From assembly GCA_016789245.1 (NCBI GenBank), contig JAEURM010000007.1, positions 1 through 21,325 of the forward strand: 21,325 nucleotides of DNA, in the 5' to 3' direction. The notes under the pieces were generated by a model. It saw only the letters and a list, made by a program, of their open reading frames with translations, was not told the origin of the DNA and searched no databases. Positions 1 through 7,356 of this stretch are shown here, piece by piece. Every line of letters starts with the position of its first letter. Within the stretch, counting starts at the first letter, position 1. The position numbers were made by a program, and so were the translations under genes. The DNA is from Anaerolineales bacterium (GTDB lineage: Bacteria > Chloroflexota > Anaerolineae > Anaerolineales > UBA6663).

Positions 1-1
1 C

Positions 2-250
2 CACGCTGAGGAAGTGGCGGACGAAAACGAACGAAAAGGTCTCGTACCCAGTTCCGGCTTAGGCTTGCGCGATGGTCAAGGCTTCATCATTATTGAAGAG
101 AAGCAAGTGGGCCTCAAGCGCGTCACCTTCCGCATTATTTGGGAAGGCGGCCCCGGCGCAGAGGCTACGCCTTGTACCGTTGGCAACACGCGCGAGTTTT
201 GCCAAACCACCTACATTCACCGCGATGCCAATTATCGCCAAGGCCCGTAA
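2..250 (+). CDS. 3' end of an unidentified protein (5' end outside window)
   Basis: An open frame enters from the left edge and stops at 248-250, leaving about 82 C-terminal residues. The visible part is polar and has no membrane segment. It has an alternating beta-like stretch (FIIIEEKQVGLKRVTFRIIW) and two cysteines 11 residues apart near the end (ATPC...EFC), a spacing that could allow a disulfide in an extracytoplasmic domain. The 'LKRVTFRIIW' strand recalls the beta region of type IV pilin-like or pseudopilin proteins, but that is a weak resemblance and I do not assign a function. The cytochrome c gene follows 33 bases later with its own Shine-Dalgarno, so the two could be cotranscribed. 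I chose this frame over two overlapping short frames because it runs off the edge and leaves normal spacing to the next gene. Confidence 0.6.
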   Translation, partial: HAEEVADENERKGLVPSSGLGLRDGQGFIIIEEKQVGLKRVTFRIIWEGGPGAEATPCTVGNTREFCQTTYIHRDANYRQGP

Positions 251-283
251 GGGCGCGAAAAATTCGCGGCTGAGGAGCATACA

Positions 284-1150
284 ATGATTGGGCGTGTACT
301 CACTGGAACCTTTAGTATCGTTTTGATGATGGTGGTGCTAGGCTATGTGGCGGTGACTGAGCAAGACCGCATGTCTAGCTTTGCCACGGCGTACGATGCA
401 CGTAAGATTGAAACCGGCGCGGCGCTGTATGAAGCGCAGTGCGTCGTTTGCCACGGCCCCAACGGCGAAGGTGGCATTGGCCCGGCGCTCAACGCGCTGG
501 ATTTGATTAACGGCTCACGCTTAAAGGAATTTGGCTGGGCCAATACCACCGAAGCTTACATTCGCAACGCGATTGCCGCCGGCCGTCCGCGTTTTTCAGC
601 GGCGATTGGTGACCGCGGCCAACGCATGCCTACCTTTGGCCAAGCCTATGGTGGCCCTCTGCGGGATGACCAAGTGGATGCGCTGGTAGCGTTTGTGATG
701 AACTGGGGCGAGGCCTTCCGTGGCCCAGATGGCAAAATCCCCTCGGCCACGGCCACGCCTAACCCGAATGCGGCGGGCACTGACCCAACGATTGAATTGC
801 CCACCGGTGATGCCGCCCGTGGTGCAACGTTGGTGACGGCGTGCCAAGCCTGCCACGTGGCGGGTGCGCCCGCCGTTGGCCCGGCTTGGGAATCTGCTAA
901 AGAGCTAACCGGTAAGAACATTGCCCAACAAGCGGAAGCCCGGATTGCCGAAGCGGGTTATGCCGGCAAAGCTACTACTGCTGAGCAATACCTGTTTGAG
1001 AGCATTGTGAACCCAGCCGCTTACATTGTGGCGCCGTACACGGGTGCCACGTGGCAAGCTACCACTACCACCATGCCCAACAATTACAGCACCACCCTGC
1101 TCAAGCAAGATGTGGCCGATATCATCGCTTACTTGAAGACTGTTCCGTAA
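284..1150 (+). CDS. Membrane-anchored diheme cytochrome c
   Basis: This 288-residue protein should carry electrons on the outer face of the cytoplasmic membrane. Residues about 6-24 form one hydrophobic segment, either an uncleaved anchor or a signal. Two class I cytochrome c domains follow. The first has CVVCH at 53-57 with the likely axial Met115 (RMPTFG). The second has CQACH at 187-191 with the likely axial Met264 (TTMPNN). A Thr/Pro/Asn-rich linker (about 154-170) joins them. The ATG at 284 is preceded by GAGGAG (272-277) at good spacing. An intrinsic terminator directly follows. Anchored diheme cytochromes of this shape serve as c-subunits or partners of quinol:cytochrome c reductases and of terminal oxidases. 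No cytochrome b, Rieske or oxidase gene is visible here, so the partner complex is unknown. Family assignment is sure; the specific role is not. Confidence 0.93.
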   Translation: MIGRVLTGTFSIVLMMVVLGYVAVTEQDRMSSFATAYDARKIETGAALYEAQCVVCHGPNGEGGIGPALNALDLINGSRLKEFGWANTTEAYIRNAIAAGRPRFSAAIGDRGQRMPTFGQAYGGPLRDDQVDALVAFVMNWGEAFRGPDGKIPSATATPNPNAAGTDPTIELPTGDAARGATLVTACQACHVAGAPAVGPAWESAKELTGKNIAQQAEARIAEAGYAGKATTAEQYLFESIVNPAAYIVAPYTGATWQATTTTMPNNYSTTLLKQDVADIIAYLKTVP

Positions 1151-1170
1151 GCCAACGCGTAACTGTTCAA

Positions 1171-1199
1171 GCCGCTGGAAAACTTCCAGCGGCTTTTTT
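1171..1199 (+). terminator. Intrinsic terminator after the cytochrome c gene
   Basis: A perfect 10-bp stem (1171-1180 paired with 1184-1193) with a 3-base loop is followed at once by six T residues. It lies 20 bases after the cytochrome stop codon and ends the upstream transcription unit. Confidence 0.93.
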
Positions 1200-1210
1200 G
1201 TTGCTTGCGG

Positions 1211-1216
1211 TAAAAT
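1211..1216 (+). promoter_or_regulatory. -10-like element TAAAAT, probable leaderless start for the CoA-transferase gene
   Basis: TAAAAT ends 6 bases before the ATG at 1223, which places transcription initiation at or next to the start codon. There is no Shine-Dalgarno. No good -35 is visible, because the expected position falls in the preceding terminator hairpin. Confidence 0.5.
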
Positions 1217-1222
1217 CCGCGC

Positions 1223-1993
1223 ATGACTTACTCTCCTGCTGAATTGATGACGGTGAACGCCGCCCGCCTCATCCGTGACCGTGATGTGGTGTTTGTGGGT
1301 GTGGGCTTGCCCAACTTGGCCTGCAACTTAGCCCGCCTTACCCACGCCCCCAACCTCACTATGATTTATGAAGCCGGCGTGATTGGCGCTCAGCCTGCGC
1401 GCCTGCCGCTTTCCATTGGAGACCCGACGTTGGTTTCTGGTGCGGCGGCCATTTGCTCCATGTATGAGATTTTTGCCTTTTATTTGCAACGCGGGCCGAT
1501 TGATGTGGGCTTTTTGGGTGGCGCGCAGATTGACCGGTATGGCAACGTGAACGCCACTGTAATTGGGCCGTATGAAAACCCCAAAGTGCGTTTGCCCGGC
1601 TCCGGCGGCAGTGCAGAAATTGCCGCGTGGGCCAATCGCACCTACTTCCTCACGCCGCACCAAAAACGGCGCTTCCCAGAAAAGTGTGATTTTGTAACCG
1701 GCGCCGGCCACTTGCAAGGCCACGGCTCTCGCGCGGCCAGCGGCGTGCGGGGTGGCGGCCCACAAGCCGTGGTAACGGATATTGGTTTGCTAGAACCAGA
1801 TGCTACGGGTGAGCTGATGCTCACCGCGCTCCATCCGGCGCGCACGGTGGCCGAGGCGTTAGCGCAAACCGGCTGGCCGCTAAAAGTGGCCGCTGAGGTG
1901 CGTGCCACAGAACCGCCCACCGCCGAAGAACTGCGCTTGCTCCGAGAAGACTTAGACCCCGCCGGAATTTATTTGAAGGGTGGGGGCGGGTAA
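1223..1993 (+). CDS. CoA-transferase family I, subunit B (glutaconate CoA-transferase/IpdB-like)
   Basis: This 256-residue protein matches the beta subunit of family I CoA-transferases (GctB/IpdB type). Visible marks are an N-terminal glycine-rich strand-loop (FVGVGLPNLA, 24-33), the MIYEAGVIG segment with Glu50 where GctB carries its catalytic glutamate, and the family stretch GGAQIDRYGNVN (about residues 99-110). Enzymes of this family move CoA between acyl groups by way of a glutamyl-CoA thioester. IpdAB-type relatives instead act hydrolytically in steroid-ring breakdown and lack that glutamate, so its presence here favours a true transferase. These enzymes normally need an alpha subunit encoded next door, and none is present on either side: a terminator lies upstream and an unrelated membrane protein downstream. 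Substrate unknown. The start follows a -10-like hexamer and has no ribosome-binding site. Confidence 0.85.
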   Translation: MTYSPAELMTVNAARLIRDRDVVFVGVGLPNLACNLARLTHAPNLTMIYEAGVIGAQPARLPLSIGDPTLVSGAAAICSMYEIFAFYLQRGPIDVGFLGGAQIDRYGNVNATVIGPYENPKVRLPGSGGSAEIAAWANRTYFLTPHQKRRFPEKCDFVTGAGHLQGHGSRAASGVRGGGPQAVVTDIGLLEPDATGELMLTALHPARTVAEALAQTGWPLKVAAEVRATEPPTAEELRLLREDLDPAGIYLKGGGG

Positions 1994-2009
1994 TTTATTG
2001 TGAGGGGTT

Positions 2010-2939
2010 ATGAAGAAAGAATCTTTCTCCGAAAAACTAGAAAAGTGGGGGAATGAGCCTGTTAAGCTTAATACATCATCGGGTTGTTTAGCCATCATCG
2101 CCCAAGTAATTCTTTTTGGAATTATTTGGTTCGGTGTCAGTTATCTTGTCAGAGTTGTTGCCGATTGGCTTGGCTATCAAATATCGCTGAATATGCAGAT
2201 GGGTTTAGGCGGAATCGCTCTGTTTAGTTTATTGCTAAGCATTTATAGGGTTGGCTCTGCAGAAATCAAGACGCACTTTAGAAAATCCCGATCTTTATTC
2301 TTAATTACTTATTTCTTTGGTTTATCAGTTTTTCGTTTACTGCTGGCGCTTGCGCCCTTTTTTGCCTCTGTGTATCCCATATCCACTTGTGATGAAATCA
2401 AAGGTGCTGGATTTTCTAATCAACCCGCTTGGACTTCGATAAATAGCGAAATGATGAATTGGGTGAGCGAAGAGTATTTATTAAACCGCAATCAAATCGA
2501 ACTAAAAACCAATTCCCCGTTGGCCTCTTTGAATGAAATTCATTGGGAAACCCTGAAAGCCGATTATTGGTTGGCTTACCCAACAGAGCCTTATACCTAT
2601 TACCCGCGCTATATGGGGATTTTCTGGAAACGCAACAGTGTGCACTTAAGTGATATTCGGGGTTGCCTGGGCGAACCAACAGACTACTTGATAACTCAAG
2701 ATCCCACGATAGGCAAACCACAGTCGCTTTACATCTGGTATAACGATGAGGGTTTCATTGGGTTTGGTGAATTATCTAAATCTTCAGTTAATACCATCGA
2801 TGAAGTGGCGATTACAAAAATGTATTTTGGCCCTAAGGATTTTTTGAGAACTTCTGATGATTTAGCACGTAGTTTAGGCCACACTGATATTTCCACCCCG
2901 CTTCCGTGGACTTCGGTAGAGGCAATTAAATTGCCGTGA
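2010..2939 (+). CDS. Hypothetical membrane protein with extracytoplasmic C-terminal domain, AT-rich
   Basis: Not recognised as a named family. The 309 residues start with a charged cytoplasmic tail. Three hydrophobic segments follow (about 27-48, 64-80 and 95-120), then a soluble region of about 185 residues. Within that region, 'VHLSDIRGCLGEPTDYLIT' followed by 'LYIWYNDEGFIGFG' resembles the short BamE/SmpA-like domain seen in many Chloroflexota lipoproteins and hypothetical proteins ('DVR..LGEPT ... LYY...G'). That is pattern recognition only. The ATG at 2010 has GAGG upstream. The gene lies 16 bases after the CoA-transferase and could be read through from it. It is clearly richer in A/T than its neighbours and uses AT-ending codons more freely, which may mean recent acquisition. 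Confidence 0.75.
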   Translation: MKKESFSEKLEKWGNEPVKLNTSSGCLAIIAQVILFGIIWFGVSYLVRVVADWLGYQISLNMQMGLGGIALFSLLLSIYRVGSAEIKTHFRKSRSLFLITYFFGLSVFRLLLALAPFFASVYPISTCDEIKGAGFSNQPAWTSINSEMMNWVSEEYLLNRNQIELKTNSPLASLNEIHWETLKADYWLAYPTEPYTYYPRYMGIFWKRNSVHLSDIRGCLGEPTDYLITQDPTIGKPQSLYIWYNDEGFIGFGELSKSSVNTIDEVAITKMYFGPKDFLRTSDDLARSLGHTDISTPLPWTSVEAIKLP

Positions 2940-2958
2940 GTTGAGTCGCAGGCTTCAA

Positions 2959-2986
2959 GACCTCCGATGCGTGCACCTCGGAAGTC
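2959..2986. repeat. Hairpin repeat, copy A (between convergent genes)
   Basis: An imperfect inverted repeat between the convergent ends of the AT-rich membrane protein gene and galK. The arms pair as GAC/GTC, a C-A mismatch, five pairs (2963-2967 with 2978-2982), a second mismatch, then G-C. No T tract follows, so it is a poor intrinsic terminator by itself, though it sits where a bidirectional one is expected. Copy B at 14721-14751 has the same outer arms and mismatch positions and the same GTCTGCC right end. Confidence 0.6.
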
Positions 2987-2996
2987 TGCCGAAGAG

Positions 2997-4172
2997 TTAC
3001 AGCACCCCAGCCCCATCCGAAGCGGTGCAGACGTAAATATCTGGTTTTTTGCCGGTGGATTTTTGGTAACGGGCGGCTAGCTCTTGCGTAAAACTTTCTG
3101 CGGCGGAGGCGGCTACTAGGTTAACGGTGCAACCGCCAAAACCTGCGCCGGTGAGCCGTGCGCCATAACAGCCCGTAATTGTTTGCGCGGCGCTCACCAT
3201 CACATCCAGCTCAGGGCAAGAAACGTTGTATAAATCTCGCAAGCCGGTGTGGCACGCATTCATTAGTTGGCCAAAGCTGGCCGCATCGCCACTTTGTAAT
3301 AGTGCCGGAACTGATAGCATCCGGTCACATTCTTCCACCACATAGCGGGCGCGTTGGGCTACTAAGGCCGGCAAAAGGTGCGCGTGCCGGTTGAAATCTG
3401 CCACAGACACATCCCGCAGGGCTTGAATGCCGGGCAAGGGGCCGCTGAGAATCTTCACCGCTTCCTCACACTGCGCGCGCCGCACGTTGTATTCACTCGC
3501 GCCCAGTTCGCGCCGCACCATCGTATCCGCCACCACCACGGCCACGCCGGGCGGGAGCGTAACCGTTTGCCATTCCAGTGAGCGGCAATCTAGCAAAAGC
3601 GCGTGCCCCGCTTTGCCACACGCCGAAGCAAATTGATCCATGATGCCGCAGTTCACGCCCACGTACGCGTTCTCAGCGCGTTGGCAAGCTTGCGCTTTTT
3701 CCATCGGCGTGAGGGGCCAGCCGCCCAGCTTTTGCCACAGGGTAGCGTACGCCACTTCCACCGCGGCGGAGGAACTGAGGCCCGCGCCGCGCGGCACATC
3801 GGACGTAATCACCGCATCCACCGGCGCAACACTCAGGCCGCGCTCCTTCAGCGCCCACGCCGTGCCCGCCATGTATTTCATCCAGCCCTTCATGGGTTTG
3901 TTGCTGGCATCCGTTTTGGCATCTAAATTGTTAAGCCGAAAAGTGCCTTGCTCTTTCACATCCAGCGCGCGCAAAGTGACGTGCGCGGTTTCCACCGGGC
4001 GGGCGGCCACGTAGGCGGCGCGGTCAATGGCAATGGGCAGAACAAAGCCAGCGTTGTAATCTACATGCTCGCCCAGCAAATTTACGCGGCCCGGCGCACG
4101 GGCAATAAAAGCCGGTTCAGCGTTGTAAGTTTGAATAAAGGCATCAGTCACGCGGGTGAGGATTTCGTTCAT
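2997..4172 (-). CDS. galK: Galactokinase
   Basis: Galactokinase phosphorylates alpha-D-galactose at C1 with ATP, the first committed step of the Leloir pathway in the cytoplasm. The 391-residue protein has the usual family length and all three signatures. These are the galactose-binding motif GRVNLLGEHVDYNAG (28-42, with Arg29, Glu35 and Asp38 in the expected places), the GHMP phosphate-binding loop PRGAGLSSSAA (127-137), and the C-terminal GHMP motif TGAGFGGCTVNL. Asp179 in GIMDQF is the expected catalytic base. No galT, galE or transporter lies nearby, so the rest of the pathway must be elsewhere. The gene is the last of three on the minus strand, separated from the Helicase_C_3-like gene by 104 bases that hold a possible promoter of its own. 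No clear Shine-Dalgarno precedes the ATG. Confidence 0.96.
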   Translation of the reverse strand: MNEILTRVTDAFIQTYNAEPAFIARAPGRVNLLGEHVDYNAGFVLPIAIDRAAYVAARPVETAHVTLRALDVKEQGTFRLNNLDAKTDASNKPMKGWMKYMAGTAWALKERGLSVAPVDAVITSDVPRGAGLSSSAAVEVAYATLWQKLGGWPLTPMEKAQACQRAENAYVGVNCGIMDQFASACGKAGHALLLDCRSLEWQTVTLPPGVAVVVADTMVRRELGASEYNVRRAQCEEAVKILSGPLPGIQALRDVSVADFNRHAHLLPALVAQRARYVVEECDRMLSVPALLQSGDAASFGQLMNACHTGLRDLYNVSCPELDVMVSAAQTITGCYGARLTGAGFGGCTVNLVAASAAESFTQELAARYQKSTGKKPDIYVCTASDGAGVL

Positions 4173-4200
4173 GTTGAGCTTTAAGAAATGCGGGTGGTTT

Positions 4201-4250
4201 TTGGACGCAGATTGCGCTGATAACGCAAATTGTTTATCGCGTTGATGAGC
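4201..4250. repeat. Possible degenerate palindromic element upstream of galK
   Basis: The spacer upstream of galK contains related short words (GCGCTGAT, GATAACGC, ATCGCGTTGAT). They can fold into small hairpins, for example TTATC/GATAA and AACGC/GCGTT around a central loop. The pattern recalls dispersed 'CGCAGATT...GCTGAT' intergenic repeats that I associate with Anaerolineae genomes, but this copy is degraded and no second copy is in the window. It would lie in the galK 5' untranslated region if the upstream -10 is used. Confidence 0.3.
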
Positions 4251-4258
4251 GATGGCGA

Positions 4259-4264
4259 ATTATA
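4259..4264 (-). promoter_or_regulatory. Candidate -10 (TATAAT) for galK
   Basis: On the minus strand this is a perfect TATAAT about 87 bases upstream of the galK ATG, just inside the spacer after the Helicase_C_3-like gene. No convincing -35 is present at 16-18 bp. If used, it would give a 5' leader of about 80 bases containing the palindromic element at 4201-4250. Confidence 0.35.
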
Positions 4265-4276
4265 CAGCCGCCCAAG

Positions 4277-5938
4277 TCAGTCGGCTAAGATGCCTAATTC
4301 TGCCAGCAGATTGCGTAAACGGTCAGCGTCTTCGCGGCGCACTTCCACGGCGGCTGGGCCAAGCGGCTGGCCCAATAATTCTTTGAGGCGGGGCGTACGC
4401 TGGAGCGTTTCTAGCAATTCGGCGTTTTGAAGTTTGAGCACCGTTGTATCTTTGATGGTGGCTTCACTGCCACTGCGTGCCCAGCGTTGCATAGCGGCCA
4501 AAATCGTGGGCGGCAGGCCCGGCTCGTCGGCCACTTCGCGCAAAAACTGCGTGATGCGTTGCAAGCTCACGCCCTGCTTAACGCCGCGCTTGAGCGAGGA
4601 CGGCGTGAGCCGATACAAATGCGCGTCTTCGCTGAGCGTCATCCATTTGGTGACGCGGGCCACGCGGAAGCGCAAATAGGCGTTGGTGTTGAGGGCCACA
4701 CGCACCACGCCGTTGGAGCCGATGTGAATTTTTTCGGCTTCAATTTCAGCGGGCGATGGTTGCTGGTGGAGGAAGGTAGCGCCGGCGGGGGTGAGTCTAA
4801 ATTTATTGGTTACGGGCGGATGGCCATCCGCCCCTACATCAATCATTCCCAACCACTTTAGTGGGCCTTCAATATAGAAGCGCACCAGAGCGCCATCCAC
4901 GGCATCCCAATTTTCAAAGCCGCGCCGATACGCGCCAGTGGCCGCCTCCCGAATGTACCAAGACTCATATTCTCCGGCTGGCCGCTGAAAATCTGGTAGG
5001 CGGGTTTTAACGGCGGCGATAAAAGAGTCTAAATCCCACCACTCGCCGGACGGCACTTCAGCCAGTAATTTCAGAATAGCGGCGCGCGCGCTGATAGGTT
5101 CATTGTGCCAATTGCTTCCTTCAAAAGTAAGATGTGGCAAGCGGCGCAAATCATTCCAATTTTTAGAGTTGCGCCACGCTTCGGCCAACTCGCGCGCTTG
5201 GCCCCAACGCGGTTGCTCTAAGAAAGGGCGCACTTGCGCGGCATCCGGCTTGAGCGGGCGGCCCGTGAGCAGTTTTAGTTCCAGCGCCAATTGAAAACAC
5301 AAATCTAGCGCTTCTGGCATACGCAGGAAGTGGCGCACGCTGGCGGGAAGTTTGGTGGTGTGCGTGCCGCCTTCTAGTTTCAGCGGCACACTTTGCGCAA
5401 AGGCGAGGAGCGTCACCACATCATCCGCCAGCCACGGCTCAGCGGCGGTGAAAGTTTCCGGTGCGGGCACAGCATGGCCGGGCGGCGGTGGCGGTGGCGG
5501 TGCAGGCGGCTCTGGAATTAACTTCAACAAATCATCGGGGATGAAGACGTACTCTTGCGCGGGGCCGCCGCTTTCAAAGAAGCCGTGCGCGGTGATGGCG
5601 CGATACCACAGCACTTCAGCGGGAGAGGGGGAATTGGCCCAGGGCTGTTCGCGCTCCCGGCGGGCTGGCCCCATGGCGCGCACTTCGCCGTACGAGCGCG
5701 TGAAGGTAGCTAAGGGCACACGGCCACCGGCCTGCCGCACGGCTTCTAACGCGGTGCGGGCTTCAACAGGCAAAGCGTTCACCATCGCCGCCACACGTTC
5801 CGCATTCAGCAGAGCAAGTTGTAATTCTTGCGCCAATTCTTTTTGGCTGGCGGGCGAAAGTTCCACCGCCCACAACTCCGCCACGCGGCGCAGGAGGCCA
5901 GCATCATAATCTGCGAGAACACGTTCAAGGGGTGGCAT
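4277..5938 (-). CDS. Helicase C-terminal-domain (XPB/Ssl2-like, Helicase_C_3) protein without motor domains
   Basis: This 553-residue protein matches the group annotated as 'helicase-associated domain-containing protein' in Actinobacteria and Chloroflexota. Its C-terminal part (about 410-553) has the typical order: a strand region (GSNGVVRVALNTNAYLRFRV), YRLTPSSLKRGVKQGV, a helical segment ending in AAMQRWA, a strand giving TVLKLQNAELLETL, and a final 'RLKELLG...VRREDADRLRNLLAELGIL'. No Walker A, DEAD/DEAH or other helicase motor motif is seen, so it cannot be a helicase alone. A low-complexity proline run (PPAPPPPPPP, near residue 150) separates the N-terminal helical part from the middle. 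The ATG is preceded on its strand by GGAAGGA (5947-5941). It follows the lipid kinase gene by 56 bases, so the two are probably cotranscribed. Role unknown; a DNA-repair or transcription accessory is plausible from the domain name only. Confidence 0.8.
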   Translation of the reverse strand: MPPLERVLADYDAGLLRRVAELWAVELSPASQKELAQELQLALLNAERVAAMVNALPVEARTALEAVRQAGGRVPLATFTRSYGEVRAMGPARREREQPWANSPSPAEVLWYRAITAHGFFESGGPAQEYVFIPDDLLKLIPEPPAPPPPPPPGHAVPAPETFTAAEPWLADDVVTLLAFAQSVPLKLEGGTHTTKLPASVRHFLRMPEALDLCFQLALELKLLTGRPLKPDAAQVRPFLEQPRWGQARELAEAWRNSKNWNDLRRLPHLTFEGSNWHNEPISARAAILKLLAEVPSGEWWDLDSFIAAVKTRLPDFQRPAGEYESWYIREAATGAYRRGFENWDAVDGALVRFYIEGPLKWLGMIDVGADGHPPVTNKFRLTPAGATFLHQQPSPAEIEAEKIHIGSNGVVRVALNTNAYLRFRVARVTKWMTLSEDAHLYRLTPSSLKRGVKQGVSLQRITQFLREVADEPGLPPTILAAMQRWARSGSEATIKDTTVLKLQNAELLETLQRTPRLKELLGQPLGPAAVEVRREDADRLRNLLAELGILAD

Positions 5939-5994
5939 TTTCCTTCCTTTCCCTATTTTCCCTAAAAATTGGAAACGCGGGAAACAAAGGAAAC

Positions 5995-6903
5995 TTACAC
6001 CACAATCTGCAAAGCTTTGGGGAGTAGGCTAATTTCGATGTGGCGCACGTTGGCTTCGTAAGGCGCAAATAACTCGCCATCAATGTGAATGGGCAGGGCA
6101 CGGTCTGAATCCAACACCAACGAAGTGGTTTGCTTGATGGTTACATCTCGGTCAGTGGTGTGCGTGCCTTGCATCACTTTAGGAAGCAGTTGGAGCATTT
6201 TGAAGCGCGAGAGTTTATTGATGTACACAAAATCTAGTTGGCCGTCATCAATTTTGGAGGCGGGCGTGGTGAGGAAGCCGCCGCCCTCACGCGGGCCGTT
6301 GCCCACCGTAATCATCATGATGTTTTGATCGAGTGTGCCGCCATCGTATTTCACTTTCAAGCGCGGCGCATCAAAGCTGAATGCGATAGAAAGCAAGGTG
6401 GCCGAAAGATACATGACGAAGCCGTATAAAAATGTAATCTGCCGGCTTCGGATGTTGATGGCCGCATCAAAGCCCATGCCCACGGAGTTATCAAAGTATT
6501 CACTGCGGCCCGAACCATCTTTGATGAGGCCAATATCCACCCATTTGGGTGAGCCGGTGAGGGCGCCGCGCACCGCTTCTTGCGCGTTATCCAGCGGCAC
6601 GCCCGCCGCAAACGCAAAATCATTGCCAGAGCCAATGGGCACCATGCCCAGCTTAGGGCGGCGCTCCGCTGGAATTTGCATTAGCCCGTTTACCACTTCA
6701 TGCACCGTGCCATCGCCGCCCAACGCCACCACAGTTTGGTAGCCCTCCGCTTGCGCGGCAATTTCGGCGGCATGGTCGGGGTACTCCGTGCCGCGCCAAT
6801 CCGCGCCGCCCAAACTTTCCACCATGGCCCGCAAGTCGGCGGCCTTCTGGCCGGAACGTCCACGGTCGGAGTTGGGGTTGAAAATCAGCAGGTGTTTGTG
6901 CAT
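5995..6903 (-). CDS. Diacylglycerol/lipid kinase (DagK/YegS/LCB5 catalytic domain)
   Basis: A 302-residue soluble lipid kinase of the diacylglycerol kinase catalytic family. The N-terminal domain starts with the LLIFNPNSDRGRSG nucleotide-binding start (5-18) and has the GGDGT motif at 62-66, followed by VHEVVNG and the GSGNDFA motif (91-97). The C-terminal beta-sandwich domain carries 'HIDGEL', matching the catalytic acidic region of YegS/DgkB. Such enzymes phosphorylate diacylglycerol or related lipids at the inner face of the membrane, feeding phosphatidate back to phospholipid synthesis; the exact lipid is not evident. The start is supported by AGGAG (minus strand, 6913-6909). It is the first gene of the minus-strand unit and diverges from the gene at 7099. 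A weak -10-like TACACT lies at 6955-6950 on the minus strand. Confidence 0.92.
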   Translation of the reverse strand: MHKHLLIFNPNSDRGRSGQKAADLRAMVESLGGADWRGTEYPDHAAEIAAQAEGYQTVVALGGDGTVHEVVNGLMQIPAERRPKLGMVPIGSGNDFAFAAGVPLDNAQEAVRGALTGSPKWVDIGLIKDGSGRSEYFDNSVGMGFDAAINIRSRQITFLYGFVMYLSATLLSIAFSFDAPRLKVKYDGGTLDQNIMMITVGNGPREGGGFLTTPASKIDDGQLDFVYINKLSRFKMLQLLPKVMQGTHTTDRDVTIKQTTSLVLDSDRALPIHIDGELFAPYEANVRHIEISLLPKALQIVV

Positions 6904-7062
6904 GGTAGCTCCTGTTGGGTTTTGGGAGTTGGTATTTTGAATGTGGCCCAGTGTACTCTACTCTAAACACACTTAGAAACCAAACGTTGCTTGACCCTGC
7001 GAGTCCGGCCAAGTACAATCATTTTCAGTGGCACATAACGTGCAATCTGCTTCCATGTTGAG

Positions 7063-7090
7063 TTGTCTGAAAAAACCTCTGTGCTATACT
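7063..7090 (+). promoter_or_regulatory. Promoter of the 7099-16656 gene cluster (leaderless)
   Basis: A -35-like TTGTCT (7063-7068) and a -10 TATACT (7085-7090) are separated by 16 bases, the best-formed promoter in the window. The -10 ends 8 bases before the ATG at 7099, so transcription should begin at or next to the start codon. It lies in the 195-base divergent spacer (6904-7098) shared with the minus-strand lipid kinase gene; I see nothing else clear in that spacer. Confidence 0.7.
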
Positions 7091-7098
7091 CGCGCGCC

Positions 7099-7356
7099 AT
7101 GTCCTCTCAAACTGCCCTAATGCCCCTTGTAACACGCTTGCGGGCCTTAGGCTTGCATGGGTTGGTGGCTTCCGTTTTAGATGCTGGCCCGGGGCCGCTA
7201 ACTTACCTCGGCGCGCAAGTGCTGTATGCCTTAGCACCAGTAGCGCAGGTGTTCACCGAAGCGGATACGGCTACCGCATTAGCGCACGTGTTAGAAGACC
7301 CAACGGCAATGCAAAGTTTGGCGCAACAGCTTACGGAGGCGGGTGAAACATGGTAA
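7099..7356 (+). CDS. Small protein of unknown function, first gene of the cluster
   Basis: An 85-residue protein, not recognised. It is mostly helical, rich in Ala and Leu, and lacks a membrane segment long enough to be sure of (the stretch around LVASVLDAGPGPLTYLGAQVLYAL is only mildly hydrophobic). An in-frame TTG 36 bases upstream would give a 97-residue form, but it overlaps the -35 and -10 elements, so I take the ATG at 7099. The stop codon overlaps the next gene (ATG at 7350), which points to translational coupling with the DUF6754 gene and a shared job. Confidence 0.7.
   Translation: MSSQTALMPLVTRLRALGLHGLVASVLDAGPGPLTYLGAQVLYALAPVAQVFTEADTATALAHVLEDPTAMQSLAQQLTEAGETW

Noticed and set aside
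1328..1765. 145-residue minus-strand frame opposite the CoA-transferase gene
   Set aside because: Antisense to a clear family member; no family likeness and no start signal.
5352..5909. 185-residue plus-strand frame opposite the Helicase_C_3-like gene
   Set aside because: Low-complexity glycine-rich product, antisense to a recognisable gene, no ribosome-binding site or family likeness.
4277..5938. Active DNA helicase
   Set aside because: No Walker A, Walker B or other superfamily 2 motor motif is visible in 553 residues.
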